A stretch of DNA of 64,000 nt from Phycisphaeraceae bacterium (GTDB lineage: Bacteria; Planctomycetota; Phycisphaerae; Phycisphaerales; Zrk34). The DNA lies in assembly GCA_028282805.1 (NCBI GenBank), contig JANQHD010000023.1, positions 62,001 through 126,000 on the forward strand, in the 5' to 3' direction. Below, in pieces: positions 17,840 to 26,535 of the stretch; position 1 is the first letter of the stretch, and each line of letters starts with the position of its first letter. Both the position numbers and the translations under genes were made by a program. The notes beneath the pieces were generated by a model. That model ran no database searches. It was given only the letters and a program-made list of their open reading frames with translations, and was not told the DNA's origin.

Positions 17840-18038
17840 GGTTCCACCCGGGGGTTCCGGGGGTTCCGGCGTTTTGTCACCCCTCTCCCGCCGGGAGAGG
17901 GCGCCAAGCACAGTGAGGCGGGTGAGGGGGAAGGCGGCGCACGGAACAAACACGAACCCGGACCACCGGGGCTCGTGATGCTCGCCCCGATGCGTGGGGT
18001 GAATGTGTTTCATATAGCCCCCGGCATGCCGGGGGCTA
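17840..18038. repeat. Cluster of palindromic repeats after putA
   Basis: Three repeat types are packed in the 274 bp between putA and cstA. They are CCCGGGTTCCACCCGGGGG-like tandem motifs (about 17837-17870), a CCCTCTCCCGCCGGGAGAGGG hairpin (17881-17901, related to 23992-24010) and a perfect 24-bp palindrome at 18015-18038 centred on GGCATGCC. Both flanking genes end here, so these may act as bidirectional terminators. No gene is present. Confidence 0.75.
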
Positions 18039-18046
18039 AATAGCAT

Positions 18047-20203
18047 TCAACACGACCGCCCGCCCTCGATGGCATAAGTCGGCTGTGCGGGCAGCGGTGG
18101 CAGGGTTTCTTCGAGGACGCCGCGGGCTTTGGGCCAGGCGAGGAACGCTTCGATCAAGAGCCACGCTTCGAGGGCGAGGGTGGCCAGCGCGACGGTAATG
18201 AGCGTCCAATTCTTGTTCTCGGCGAACAGCCAGCCGGGCGTGGCATCGGGCGAGGTTTCGGTGCCGGGGTTTTCGACGAACAGCTGCCAGGCCATGGCCC
18301 ACGCGGGCATCGCGAGCATGAACCCCATCGGCACGACGATGAACCACACGGGCAGCCTGCGCCGCCACAGCCAGAACGCGGTGACGAGGAACGCCAGGCC
18401 GCCGAGCAGTTGGTTGGTCGCGCCGAACATGGGCCAGAGGATCATGCCGCCGGTGCCGGCGGTCTTCCAGCTCCAGTCGAGGCCGGGTTTGGACAGCGAG
18501 GCGATGGCGGCGGCGATCACGATGGCGAAGATCGTCGCGGCGTGCTTGTTGGTGAGGAAACCGAGGGGGAGGGTGAAGCGTGGTTTATGTTTCACACCCG
18601 CGTCGCTGAAGCGACGCTCGCCGCTGAGCACCGCGGTGAGTTCTTGCGTGACGTAGCGCTGCAACCGGCAGGCGGTGTCGAGCGTGGTGCCGGCGAAGGA
18701 CGCGACCAGCACGCCCATCAGCGCTACGGCCACGCCGGCGGGGATGCCGAGCGCTTTGAGGAAGTTGCCCGAGCCGTCGACGAACGCGCCGACCTTGGCG
18801 TCGAGGCCGTTGGAGGCGTACCACGACCCGTAGCGCGTGTTGTAGGCGGCCGTGGACTGAAGCCTGATCTTCGGGCCGTTGGCATCTGCGGTGGCGAGGA
18901 TGCCCAGCGCAGCGAGTTCTTCGCTCTGCGTGAGCGAACTCAGGCTCTCACCGGGCAGGTCGTGGGGATCGGTCACGTGACCCGCGGACACATCGACACG
19001 GTTCTCATCAACCGGTGTCCATACGGCCGTGCGAGGTTGGCCTTGGCTGTCGTAGAAGTTAGCTGTCTGCAAAGACTCGGGGCCATCGGTTTTCAAGGGG
19101 ATGCCCATACCCAGCCCGGCGACGCAGGCGAGGATGACGAGCGTGGCCAGAAAACCCTCGGTGAGCATCGAGCCGTAGCCGACGAACTGCGCATCGGACT
19201 CGCATTTGAGTTGTTTGCTGGAGGTGCCGGAGGACACGAGGCAGTGGAAGCCGGAGATCGCGCCGCAGGCGATGGTGATGAACAGGAACGGGAAGATCAT
19301 CGGCGCGGCGGTGGGGTTCCAGTTCACGACGGGCGCGACGATCTCCAGCGGTTGCGGCTCGCCGCCCTCGACGGCGGGCGCGCCGCCGACCAGCGCCGCG
19401 GCTGCTAGGCCGAGCATGATCAGGCCCAGGGCCGTGAGCAGTTGCAGCGAGTTGATGTAGTCGCGCGGCTGGAGCAGCGTCCACACGGGCAGCACCGAGG
19501 CGATGTACGAGTAGACCAAAAGCACCGCCACCCACACGATCGTCGGCAAACCGGCGAGCCACTTGTTGACATCGCCGAGCACACCGACGTCGCCGAAGAT
19601 GACCGTGACGTACATGACCGCCAGCGTGATCAGCGAGGGGACGAGCAGGTGGACGCCCTTGCGGTGGAGGTAGAGGCCGATGGCGATGGCGAGGGGGATC
19701 TGCACGATGCAGGGGAAGATGGACGCGGGGTACATGCGGAACACGGCGGCGATGACCAGGCCGAAGATGGCGAGCACGATGGTCAGGGCGAGGAAGAGGA
19801 CGAACAGGAAGAGGATGCGCACGCGCGGGTTGAGCACGCGCCCGGCGATGTCGCCGACGGTCTGGCCGCGGTTGCGGAGAGAGACGACGAGCGCGCCGAA
19901 GTCGTGGACCGCGCCGATGAAGATCGAGCCGAGCAGCACCCAGAGCAGCGCGGGCAGCCAGCCCCACATGACGGCGATGGCGGGGCCGACGATCGGGCCG
20001 GTGCCGGCGATGGAGGTGAAGTGATGGCCGAACACGATGGACCTGGCGGTGGGCACGTAGTCGGTGTCGTCGTTGAGCGCGACCGACGGCACGGGCGCGG
20101 CGGGGTCGAGCTTGAAGATGCGGCGCGCCAGCCATCGGCCGTAGGTGTGGTAAGCGATGAGGTAGCCGACGAACGCGCCGACGGCGATGAGCAGCGTGGT
20201 CAT
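18047..20203 (-). CDS. cstA: Carbon starvation protein CstA (peptide/pyruvate transporter)
   Basis: A 718-residue polytopic membrane protein with roughly 16 hydrophobic segments. The CstA signature is clear: YVPTARSIVFGHHFTSIAG, then TGPIVGPAIAVMWGWLPALLW and GAVHDFGALV. Family members import peptides or pyruvate under carbon limitation. The ATG at 20203 has GAGG eight bases upstream. An odd feature is in the loop around residues 528-536: the coding DNA is a complete REP element (18596-18622) that encodes GERRFSDAG in frame. The small membrane protein encoded just upstream (20327-20626) is a likely partner. Confidence 0.93.
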   Translation of the reverse strand: MTTLLIAVGAFVGYLIAYHTYGRWLARRIFKLDPAAPVPSVALNDDTDYVPTARSIVFGHHFTSIAGTGPIVGPAIAVMWGWLPALLWVLLGSIFIGAVHDFGALVVSLRNRGQTVGDIAGRVLNPRVRILFLFVLFLALTIVLAIFGLVIAAVFRMYPASIFPCIVQIPLAIAIGLYLHRKGVHLLVPSLITLAVMYVTVIFGDVGVLGDVNKWLAGLPTIVWVAVLLVYSYIASVLPVWTLLQPRDYINSLQLLTALGLIMLGLAAAALVGGAPAVEGGEPQPLEIVAPVVNWNPTAAPMIFPFLFITIACGAISGFHCLVSSGTSSKQLKCESDAQFVGYGSMLTEGFLATLVILACVAGLGMGIPLKTDGPESLQTANFYDSQGQPRTAVWTPVDENRVDVSAGHVTDPHDLPGESLSSLTQSEELAALGILATADANGPKIRLQSTAAYNTRYGSWYASNGLDAKVGAFVDGSGNFLKALGIPAGVAVALMGVLVASFAGTTLDTACRLQRYVTQELTAVLSGERRFSDAGVKHKPRFTLPLGFLTNKHAATIFAIVIAAAIASLSKPGLDWSWKTAGTGGMILWPMFGATNQLLGGLAFLVTAFWLWRRRLPVWFIVVPMGFMLAMPAWAMAWQLFVENPGTETSPDATPGWLFAENKNWTLITVALATLALEAWLLIEAFLAWPKARGVLEETLPPLPAQPTYAIEGGRSC
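18596..18622 (+). repeat. REP element (family A) inside cstA
   Basis: A full 27-bp copy with core CGCTGAAGCG and flanking stem GTCGCT/AGCGAC, ending in GCTCGCC. On the cstA coding strand it is read as GERRFSDAG. It matches the copies at 20644, 30933 and 62230 in the stem type. Confidence 0.9.
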
Positions 20204-20273
20204 GGTGTGTGCCTCACAAGACGGCGTGCCCGAACGGGCGTGCGTGATTCACATGATATCGGGATGATGTGGG

Positions 20274-20300
20274 ACCCGCACCGCTAAAGCGGTGCTCGCC
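20274..20300 (+). repeat. REP element (family A) upstream of cstA
   Basis: Same unit with stem ACCGCT/AGCGGT and loop AA instead of GA, ending in GCTCGCC. It lies in the 123-bp gap between cstA and the small membrane protein gene. Confidence 0.85.
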
Positions 20301-20326
20301 AAGTAAGACGCGCCGGGGGTGGGGTT

Positions 20327-20626
20327 TCAGGCGTTGAGCTTGCGTTTGATGATCATCAGCGCGGCGATGTAGAACACGAAGCAGATGGCGATCATGGTCA
20401 CGCCGGAGGCGAAGTCGGGCCCATCCTTCCGCCAGAACAGCGCGTAGAGCACGGCGAGGGTGCCGGGCACGAGTGCCATGAAGGCGAGGGGGTTGTTGGT
20501 GACGGGTTGGCCGGCGCGTTCTTTTTTCGCCATGCGGTAGAGCGCCATCGCGCGGGCGAGCGCGCCGAACAACGCGAAGGCGAGGGCGACGTACCACAGG
20601 GGCACTTGGAGGAAGGCGAAGTCCAT
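20327..20626 (-). CDS. Small membrane protein next to cstA
   Basis: A 99-residue protein with three hydrophobic segments (LWYVALAFALFGALA, PLAFMALVPGTLAVLYALFW, GVTMIAICFVFYIAALMII) and a basic C-terminal end (KRKLNA). The domain is not recognised. It is transcribed toward cstA, 123 bp away, with one REP element in between, so it may be co-transcribed and work with the transporter; this rests on position only. Confidence 0.7.
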   Translation of the reverse strand: MDFAFLQVPLWYVALAFALFGALARAMALYRMAKKERAGQPVTNNPLAFMALVPGTLAVLYALFWRKDGPDFASGVTMIAICFVFYIAALMIIKRKLNA

Positions 20627-20643
20627 GGGGGTTAGTTTAACGG

Positions 20644-20712
20644 ACCCGCGTCGCTGAAGCGACGCTCGCCCCTGGGCAGTGTGTGGGCGAGCACCGCTTC
20701 AGCGGTGCGGGT
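20644..20712. repeat. REP pair (REPIN) at the 3' end of the RAYT gene
   Basis: A direct unit at 20644-20670 (stem GTCGCT/AGCGAC) faces an inverted unit at 20686-20712 (stem ACCGCT/AGCGGT) across a 15-bp spacer. The inverted unit overlaps the transposase end: the last residues (DPHR) and the TGA stop lie within it. Confidence 0.9.
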
Positions 20713-21295
20713 CTTTGCGCTCGTAACGCCGGTACGGCACGCCTTCCATGAACGCGCGGAGTTCGTGGGCGCGCCGAACGCCGGGCTCGAGTTCGACGTT
20801 CACACGGGTGTGCGGGTAGGTGCGCCAGTCGGTGGTCAGCCCGTGGCGCACCGATTGGGTCAGCGTGTACCGGTAGGCAAGGCGGCACTGCTTCTCGTCG
20901 CGGATGCAGCCGTCGAAATACGACTTGCCCTGCGCATCGGACCAGAAGTTCTCTCGTCGAGCCGGCAGCTGGTCGTTGACCAGCTTGGCGACCGATCCGT
21001 GCAGGCGTTGGATAAAGCGCTTGAGGTGTTGGCCGTGGCGGACGTAGATGAGCGTGTGGTAGTGGTTGTCGAGCAACGAGGTGACCCAGGGCGTAAAACC
21101 CACCTCGGCGCAATAAAAATCGAAGCGGCCCCAGAACACGGCCTTGGCCTGCTCGGCGGCGAACGCGGGGTAGCGGTCGCGGCAACGTGCGGTGATGAAG
21201 TAGACCTGGTTGTCGGCGTACCAGTGCTCGAAGCGGTGTCGGGCGCGGTGCCGGGCGTTGCGGCTGCGCGAGGCGCGATCGGTCCGCTTGGGCAT
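20699..21295 (-). CDS. REP-associated tyrosine transposase (RAYT, Y1/IS200-like)
   Basis: A 198-residue single-strand transposase of the HUH superfamily. The metal-binding H-U-H is LLDNHYHTLIY (His78, His80). The catalytic Tyr is in YRYTLTQSVRHGL (most likely Tyr143), corresponding to the Y-x-x-x-NPVRAGL motif of RAYTs. The basic N terminus (PKRTDRASRSRNARHRARHR) suits DNA binding. The start at 21295 is preferred because the open frame upstream merely translates a REP element. The gene is bracketed by REP pairs on both sides, the classic RAYT arrangement, and appears intact. It is likely responsible for spreading the family A elements in the window, including those in cstA and purL. Confidence 0.9.
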   Translation of the reverse strand: MPKRTDRASRSRNARHRARHRFEHWYADNQVYFITARCRDRYPAFAAEQAKAVFWGRFDFYCAEVGFTPWVTSLLDNHYHTLIYVRHGQHLKRFIQRLHGSVAKLVNDQLPARRENFWSDAQGKSYFDGCIRDEKQCRLAYRYTLTQSVRHGLTTDWRTYPHTRVNVELEPGVRRAHELRAFMEGVPYRRYERKDPHR

Positions 21296-21321
21296 GGGAT
21301 GGTCCCCCGAGGGTGAGTGGA

Positions 21322-21393
21322 ACCCGCATCGCTGAAGCGATGCTCGCCCATGAGCAGTCAACGGGCGAGCACCGCTTTGAGCGGCGCGGGGGT
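21322..21393. repeat. REP pair (REPIN) at the 5' end of the RAYT gene
   Basis: A direct unit at 21322-21348 (stem ATCGCT/AGCGAT) and an inverted, slightly decayed unit at 21364-21393 (CCGCTTTGAGCGG). It lies between the RAYT start and the stop of the EF-G-like gene at 21400, and could also serve as that gene's 3' hairpin. Confidence 0.88.
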
Positions 21394-21399
21394 TTGTGT

Positions 21400-23448
21400 T
21401 CAGTCTTCCTCTTCCTTCGGCTTGTACTGCGCGACGATCTGCTGCTGCACGTTCGGCGGGACGGGCTCGTAGTGGCTGAACTCCATCGTGTACGAGCCGA
21501 GGCCGCCGGTGACGGATTTGAGCTGCGACTGGTAGTTGCCGAGCTCGGCGAGCGGGGCCTGGGCCTTGATGTTGATCATGCCGCCGGGCACGGGGTCCTG
21601 GCCCTGGATGCGGCCGCGCTTGCCGGACAGGTCGCCGGCGATGTCGCCCATGTTCGCGTCGGGCACGGTGATCTCCAGGTCCACGATCGGCTCGAGCAGC
21701 ACGGGCTTGGCCTTGGAGACCGCGTCGATGAAGGCGCGCTTGCCGGCGGTGACGAACGCGACCTCCTTCGAGTCGACCGGGTGGTGCTTGCCGTCGTACA
21801 CGCTGACCTTCACGTCCTGCAGCGGGTAGCCGGCGACGGCGCCCTCCTGGAGCACCTTGCGGATGCCCTTCTCGATGGCGGGCAGGAACTGGCCCGGGAT
21901 CGCGCCGCCGAAGATGTCGTTGGAGAACTCGAAGCCCGCGCCGCGCTCCAACGGCTCGATGCGCAGGTACACCTCGCCGAACTGCCCGGCGCCGCCGGTC
22001 TGTTTCTTGTGGCGGTGGTGGCCCTCGGCGGGCAGGGAGATCGACTCGCGGTAGGCGATCTTCGGCGGGGTGGTGTCGACCTCGACGTTGTAGCGTTCCT
22101 TCATCTTCTCGAGGCAGATGCGCATGTGCAGGTCACCCAAGCCGCGGATGACGGTCTCGTGCGTCACCGCGTCGCGTTCGATCTGGAAGCAGGGGTCCTC
22201 GGTCTCGAGGGCGCCGATGGCCTTGCCGATCTTCGCCTCGTCGCCCCGGCTGCGGGCGGTGATGGCCAGGCCGTGCATCGGCATGGGGAAGCCGAGGGGG
22301 CGGAGGTGGATGTGGTCTTCGTCGTGCGAGTCGTGCAACACCGCGTCGAACTCGATCTCGTCCACCTTCGCCACGGCGCAGATGTCGCCGGGGATGCCCG
22401 CGTCGCACTCGATGTGGTCCTTGCCCTGCAGCTTGAACAGGTGGCCGACCTTGAACGGCTTCTTCGCGGCGCCGATGTACAGCTGGCTGTCCTTGGTGAT
22501 CGTGCCCTGGTGGATGCGGAACATGCTCAGCCGGCCGACGAACGGGTCGATCGTGACCTTGAACACGTGCGCCAGCGCGTGGCTGTCGGTGCACGAAGCG
22601 TCGGCGTGGAACTCCTCGGCGTCGTCGCCTTCGCCCTTGACGAACGGGTGCGGGTTGCCCTCCAGCGGGTTCGGCGCCAGGTCGGTGAAGATGTGCAGCA
22701 TGTCATCGATGCCCGCGCCGGTCTTCGCCGAGGCGAACAGGATCGGCACGAGGTGCCCGCTGCGCAGCGACGCCTCGAACGCGCCGTGCAATTGCTCGGC
22801 GGAGACCTCTTCCCCTTCGAGGTAAGCCATGGCCAGCTCTTCGTCGACCTCGACGATCTGGTCGACGATCGCGGTGTGCGCATCGGAAGCCGACGAGAAG
22901 TCGACGTCGCCCGATCCGTGGTCGAACACGTCCACCACGTCGGTCCCGCCGCCGCTCGGCAGGTTGATCGGCAGGCACTCCTTGCCGAACGTCTCCTGGA
23001 CCTGCGCCACGAGGGCGGGCAGGTCGATGTTGTCGGCGTCGATCTTGTTGATGACGATCATCCGGCAGAGCTTGCGGTCGGCGGCGCGCTCCATCATGCG
23101 GCGGGTGTTCATCTCGATGCCCGCGTGCGCGTCGATGACCACCGCCACCGTCTCCACCGCCGGCAGCGCGCACAGCGCCTGGCCCATGAAGTCCGGGTAG
23201 CCGGGGGTGTCGATGAGGTTGATGTGCTTGCCTTTGTGGTCGGCGTGGACGACCGCGGGGCTCAGCGAGTGGCCGTGGTGTTTCTCCTCGGCCTCGAAGT
23301 CGCAAACCGTGTTGCCCTTCTCGACCTCGCCGATGTGGCCGATCACCCCGGTCTTGTGGAGCAGGGCCTCGACGAGCGATGTCTTGCCGGCGCCGCCGTG
23401 GCCCACGAATGCAATGTTACGGATATCCGCCGTCGTGTACTTCGGCAT
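21400..23448 (-). CDS. Elongation factor G-like GTPase
   Basis: A 682-residue translational GTPase. G1 is GHGGAGKTSL (16-25), G3 is DTPGYPD and G4 is NKIDADN. The remaining domains follow EF-G order, with HKKQTGGAGQFGEVYLRIEP at the start of domain IV. Domain I lacks the usual strong EF-G effector-loop spelling: EKHHGHSLSPAVV replaces the typical RGITI segment. This points to the EF-G-like paralogue group rather than the housekeeping translocase. The ATG at 23448 has a perfect AGGAGG upstream. No ribosomal protein genes flank it, which also argues for a paralogue. The exact role is unknown. Confidence 0.88.
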   Translation of the reverse strand: MPKYTTADIRNIAFVGHGGAGKTSLVEALLHKTGVIGHIGEVEKGNTVCDFEAEEKHHGHSLSPAVVHADHKGKHINLIDTPGYPDFMGQALCALPAVETVAVVIDAHAGIEMNTRRMMERAADRKLCRMIVINKIDADNIDLPALVAQVQETFGKECLPINLPSGGGTDVVDVFDHGSGDVDFSSASDAHTAIVDQIVEVDEELAMAYLEGEEVSAEQLHGAFEASLRSGHLVPILFASAKTGAGIDDMLHIFTDLAPNPLEGNPHPFVKGEGDDAEEFHADASCTDSHALAHVFKVTIDPFVGRLSMFRIHQGTITKDSQLYIGAAKKPFKVGHLFKLQGKDHIECDAGIPGDICAVAKVDEIEFDAVLHDSHDEDHIHLRPLGFPMPMHGLAITARSRGDEAKIGKAIGALETEDPCFQIERDAVTHETVIRGLGDLHMRICLEKMKERYNVEVDTTPPKIAYRESISLPAEGHHRHKKQTGGAGQFGEVYLRIEPLERGAGFEFSNDIFGGAIPGQFLPAIEKGIRKVLQEGAVAGYPLQDVKVSVYDGKHHPVDSKEVAFVTAGKRAFIDAVSKAKPVLLEPIVDLEITVPDANMGDIAGDLSGKRGRIQGQDPVPGGMINIKAQAPLAELGNYQSQLKSVTGGLGSYTMEFSHYEPVPPNVQQQIVAQYKPKEEED

Positions 23449-23599
23449 GTCAAACCTCCTGCGAGATGTCGTCCGGTGTGCCACCACCGGGATGTGAGGG
23501 TCACGCCAGTATAGAAACCGTCGCCTCACACGCAAAAGCGCACCGGCGGGTGGCTATTCCACCGCCAAATCGCTCACGCGCCCCAGGGGTGTGCGAAGT

Positions 23600-23947
23600 T
23601 CACCGGAAAAAGAAGTAGTACGCCGCCCCCGCCGCCAACGCCAGGCCCACCGCGATCACCACCACCCGCCGCTTGACCGCCGCCTTCTGCGCCATCCGCT
23701 CGGCCGCGGCCTTGCGCGCCTCGTCACGCCGGCGCGCCGCCTCCGCCGGGTCGACCGCCTTCGGTTGCTCGACGTCGGCCCACGGCTCGTCCGCGCCCGG
23801 CGCCGGCGCGGTGTCCGCCCCTTCGGCCAACTCCGGGTACAGCGTCGCCGGCCCCTCGTCGGTCGGGGCATCGGCGGCCTCTTCCAGTTCGTACAGCTCT
23901 TCGCCGGCGGCGTCGGGTTGTTTGCGTGGGTCTTCCAAGTCGCTCAT
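23600..23947 (-). CDS. Small tail-anchored acidic protein
   Basis: A 115-residue protein. The N-terminal 75 residues are acidic and proline/alanine-rich (SDLEDPRKQPDAAGEELYEL). A basic, charged helical stretch follows (EAARRRDEARKAAAERMAQK), then a single C-terminal membrane helix (VVVIAVGLALAAGAAYYFFF). The topology suggests a tail-anchored cytoplasmic protein. No family is recognised. The ATG at 23947 is used; the upstream open frame is repeat-derived. Confidence 0.6.
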   Translation of the reverse strand: MSDLEDPRKQPDAAGEELYELEEAADAPTDEGPATLYPELAEGADTAPAPGADEPWADVEQPKAVDPAEAARRRDEARKAAAERMAQKAAVKRRVVVIAVGLALAAGAAYYFFFR

Positions 23948-23991
23948 GGTGTCGGATTGTAGGCTTAAAAAGTATGCGTGTTGTTTCCAAC

Positions 23992-24152
23992 CCCCTCCCG
24001 CCGGGAGGGGTTGGGGGAGGGGACCGGAATGACCAATGTTCAATGCTCAAGGACCAATCAAACCCCAAAGCTCAAGCTTCAAACCAGTACCGGCACTTTG
24101 AGCATTCGGGCATTGGACATTGATTGGTCATTGGCAATTGGTCATTGAGCAT
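23992..24152. repeat. Hairpin plus word repeats (ATTGGTCATTG type)
   Basis: A CCCCTCCCGCCGGGAGGGG hairpin (23992-24010) is followed by word repeats. GACCAATG-like words lie at 24030-24060 and their reverse complements (ATTGGTCATTG, CATTGGACATTG) at 24108-24152. The right arm supplies the stop codon and last codons of the MBL-fold gene. Confidence 0.8.
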
Positions 24153-25086
24153 TCTGCTGCTGCGCGGCAGCGGCAGCCTCGGCTTCCTGCTGCTGGTAGC
24201 GCGCCCGGTTCGTGCGCGAGTCCATCAGCAGGTGCACGAGCGGCTGGTGCTCCTCGGGGATCGTGCGCTGGAGCATCTCGCGGGCGTCGCCGATGAACGT
24301 CCGGCGCGACAGGTGCGTCAGCACCACCGCCTCACACTTGAGCTTCGGCAGCAGCCGCACGATGTCCGACAGGTGCAGGTGCCGGCCGATGCGCGCCCGG
24401 TCGCGGTGGTCGCGCTCCATGAACGTGCACTCGGTGATCAGCACCTTGCAGTCGGTGACCTCCGGCCGGTCGAAGTGCGCACCGGGCGAGGTGTCGCCCA
24501 TGTACGTGATCAGCGGGATCTCTTTGATGTACGTGATGTCTTCGCCGGCCTCCTTCAGCTCCACCAGCTTGCTCTGCGGCAGGCCGACGTACTCGTCCTT
24601 GAGCTTGCTGCGCTTCTCGATGATCGAAAACGCCAGCGCCGGCACGGTGTGGATCGTGCTGAACGCGCGGAGGTAGAACGTGTTTTTCACCTCGAACTCG
24701 TGGGGCGCTTCGGCGCCCTCGGGGTCCATAGGCACCACCTTGTAGGGCGTGCGCTGGGCCTCGATGTCGATCCAGGCCGTCATCAGGTTCTTGATTGGCT
24801 TGACCAGCGTGGGGTGGCAGAGCACGGTCCCGGTGCCCATGCCCTGGAAGTGGCGCTGCGAGAAGTAGTAGGCCAGGCCCGCGGCGTGGTCCATGTGGCC
24901 GTGCGACAGCGCGACGTAGTTGCTGTTCAGCGCCAGCCGGGGGCACCGGCCGATGTCGAAACAGACGTCGAGCTCCGGCACCTGCACGACGGTCTCTTCG
25001 CCGGCGATGGAGTAGCCCTGGATGCGGTAAGGTGGGAAGTAGAGGAACCCCGTGGGCGGGGTGCGCGGCGGTTCGTGGGGCAGCAT
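24142..25086 (-). CDS. MBL-fold hydrolase, ribonuclease Z-like
   Basis: A 314-residue metallo-beta-lactamase fold protein. The metal motif is LSHGHMDHAAG (H-x-H-x-D-H). Later conserved pieces are TYMGDTSPGAHF and LITECTFMERDHRDRARIGRHLHLSD, and the final HLSRRT supplies another histidine. The order fits the RNase Z/ElaC group, which cuts the 3' trailer of tRNA precursors, but the N terminus is divergent and the lack of a clear exosite arm makes another substrate possible. The C terminus is an Ala/Gln-rich tail (EAEAAAAAQQQNAQ). Its final codons and TGA come from the adjoining word repeat. Confidence 0.8.
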   Translation of the reverse strand: MLPHEPPRTPPTGFLYFPPYRIQGYSIAGEETVVQVPELDVCFDIGRCPRLALNSNYVALSHGHMDHAAGLAYYFSQRHFQGMGTGTVLCHPTLVKPIKNLMTAWIDIEAQRTPYKVVPMDPEGAEAPHEFEVKNTFYLRAFSTIHTVPALAFSIIEKRSKLKDEYVGLPQSKLVELKEAGEDITYIKEIPLITYMGDTSPGAHFDRPEVTDCKVLITECTFMERDHRDRARIGRHLHLSDIVRLLPKLKCEAVVLTHLSRRTFIGDAREMLQRTIPEEHQPLVHLLMDSRTNRARYQQQEAEAAAAAQQQNAQ

Positions 25087-25246
25087 GTCGAAAATCTCCG
25101 TCGGGTCCGCTTTCGCAGGCCCGGGCTAAAAATCAGGCCACCAGTCTACGGCTCGCACCGAACTTCCACAAGGCACAGTTAACCGAGTGCTAACGTGAAA
25201 ACGAGGGTTGTCGCCGTAACCATCTGCTAATCTACCGCCCAATCGG

Positions 25247-26269
25247 ATGAAGATCGCTCTTATCAGTGATGCTTGGCAGCCGCAGATCAACGGCGTGGTC
25301 ACCACGTGGTCCCACGTGCGCGACGAGTTGATCGCGTTGGGCCACAGCTTCGAGGTCTTCCACCCCGGCCTGTTCAACACCATCCCCACCCCCAAGTACC
25401 CCGAGATCCGACTGGCCATCTTGCCCAACCGCAAGCTCGCCCGGCTGCTCGACGACTACAAGCCCGACGCCGTGCACATCGCCACCGAGGGCAGCGTGGG
25501 CCTGGCCGGGCGCGGCTGGTGCCGGAGCCGGTCGGTGCCGTTTACCACCAGCTACCACACCAAGTTCCCCGAGTACCTGCACAACTACTTCGAGCTGCCG
25601 ACGAAGCCGACGTACCTGTTCATGCGCTGGTTCCACCGCCCCGCCCAGCGCACGCTCGTGCCCACGCCGTCGATGCGCAACGAGCTGATCGCCCACGGCT
25701 TCGACGCCGACAAGGTCATCGCCTGGACGCGCGGCGTCAACCACGACCTGTTCCACCCCTACCCCGACGGCCCCGACCCCTACCAAGGCCTGCCCCACCC
25801 GCGCTTCGTCTACTGCGGCCGCGTCGCGCCCGAGAAGAACATCGGCGCGTTCCTCGAGCTCGAACTGCCCGGGTCCATGGTCGTCATCGGCGACGGCCCG
25901 TCGCGCAAGAAGCTGCAAGCCCAGTTCCCCCACGTGCACTTCGCCGGCTACCAGACCGGTGAAGCCCTCGCCCGCCACTTCGCCGCCGGCGACATCTTCG
26001 TCTTCCCCTCGCTCACCGACACGTTCGGCGTCGTCATGATCGAAGCGATGGCCTGCGGCCTGCCCGTCGCCGCCTACCCCGTGACCGGCCCGATCGACGT
26101 CGTTCAACCAGGCGTCACCGGCTACCTCGACGAAGACCTGCAGACCGCCGCCCTCAAGTGCATGGACTTGAACCCGCAAGACAGCATCGACGACGCCCGC
26201 CAATACACCTGGCACAACTGCGCCCAGATGGTGCTCGACATCCTCGCGCCCGTGCGGGCGATGGCGTAA
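25247..26269 (+). CDS. Family 4 glycosyltransferase
   Basis: A 340-residue GT-B glycosyltransferase. The N-terminal domain starts KIALISDAWQPQINGVVTTW, the pattern seen in GDP-mannose-dependent mannosyltransferases of the MgtA/PimB type. The C-terminal nucleotide-sugar domain has FVYCGRVAPEKNI and the E-x7-E region PSLTDTFGVVMIEAMACGLP. It probably transfers a hexose to a lipid or glycan acceptor at the membrane. Donor and acceptor are not certain. It is a single gene, divergent from the MBL-fold gene, with hicA starting about 70 bp downstream. Confidence 0.9.
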   Translation: MKIALISDAWQPQINGVVTTWSHVRDELIALGHSFEVFHPGLFNTIPTPKYPEIRLAILPNRKLARLLDDYKPDAVHIATEGSVGLAGRGWCRSRSVPFTTSYHTKFPEYLHNYFELPTKPTYLFMRWFHRPAQRTLVPTPSMRNELIAHGFDADKVIAWTRGVNHDLFHPYPDGPDPYQGLPHPRFVYCGRVAPEKNIGAFLELELPGSMVVIGDGPSRKKLQAQFPHVHFAGYQTGEALARHFAAGDIFVFPSLTDTFGVVMIEAMACGLPVAAYPVTGPIDVVQPGVTGYLDEDLQTAALKCMDLNPQDSIDDARQYTWHNCAQMVLDILAPVRAMA

Positions 26270-26337
26270 AGCCATTGTCTACGATTACCATGGTTCCGGA
26301 CTTGAGTGAATCATACCCGCATCGGGATGACCCAACG

Positions 26338-26535
26338 GTGAAACGACGGGACCTTGAAAAGCACCTGCGCCAACACGGATGCGAACTGCTGCGCGAAGGT
26401 AGTCGGCATGCGATCTGGGTCAACCTGAAAACGGGCGCGATCACGCCGATCCCGCGTCACCCGCGCATCGAGGAGAAGGGGACCATCCGGGCCATCTGCC
26501 GTGTGTTGGGGGTGCCCGTCCCGCGTCAGGCTTGA
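26338..26535 (+). CDS. hicA: HicA-family toxin (mRNA interferase)
   Basis: A 65-residue protein from a GTG at 26338. KRRDLEKHLRQHGCELLREG, then SRHAIWVN and PRHPRIEEKGTIRAI, is the HicA double-stranded-RNA-binding-like fold with the catalytic His in GSRHAIW. HicA toxins cleave mRNA and block translation until bound by HicB. An in-frame ATG at 26290 would add 16 residues with no family similarity, so the GTG is preferred. The stop overlaps the stop of the oppositely oriented hicB by 10 bp, which is not the usual operon layout. Confidence 0.85.
   Translation: MKRRDLEKHLRQHGCELLREGSRHAIWVNLKTGAITPIPRHPRIEEKGTIRAICRVLGVPVPRQA

Noticed and set aside
26158-26535. Longer forms of the HicA gene starting inside the glycosyltransferase gene or at 26290
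   Set aside because: Added residues have no similarity to HicA, and the family N terminus (KRRDLEKHL) begins exactly at the GTG at 26338.
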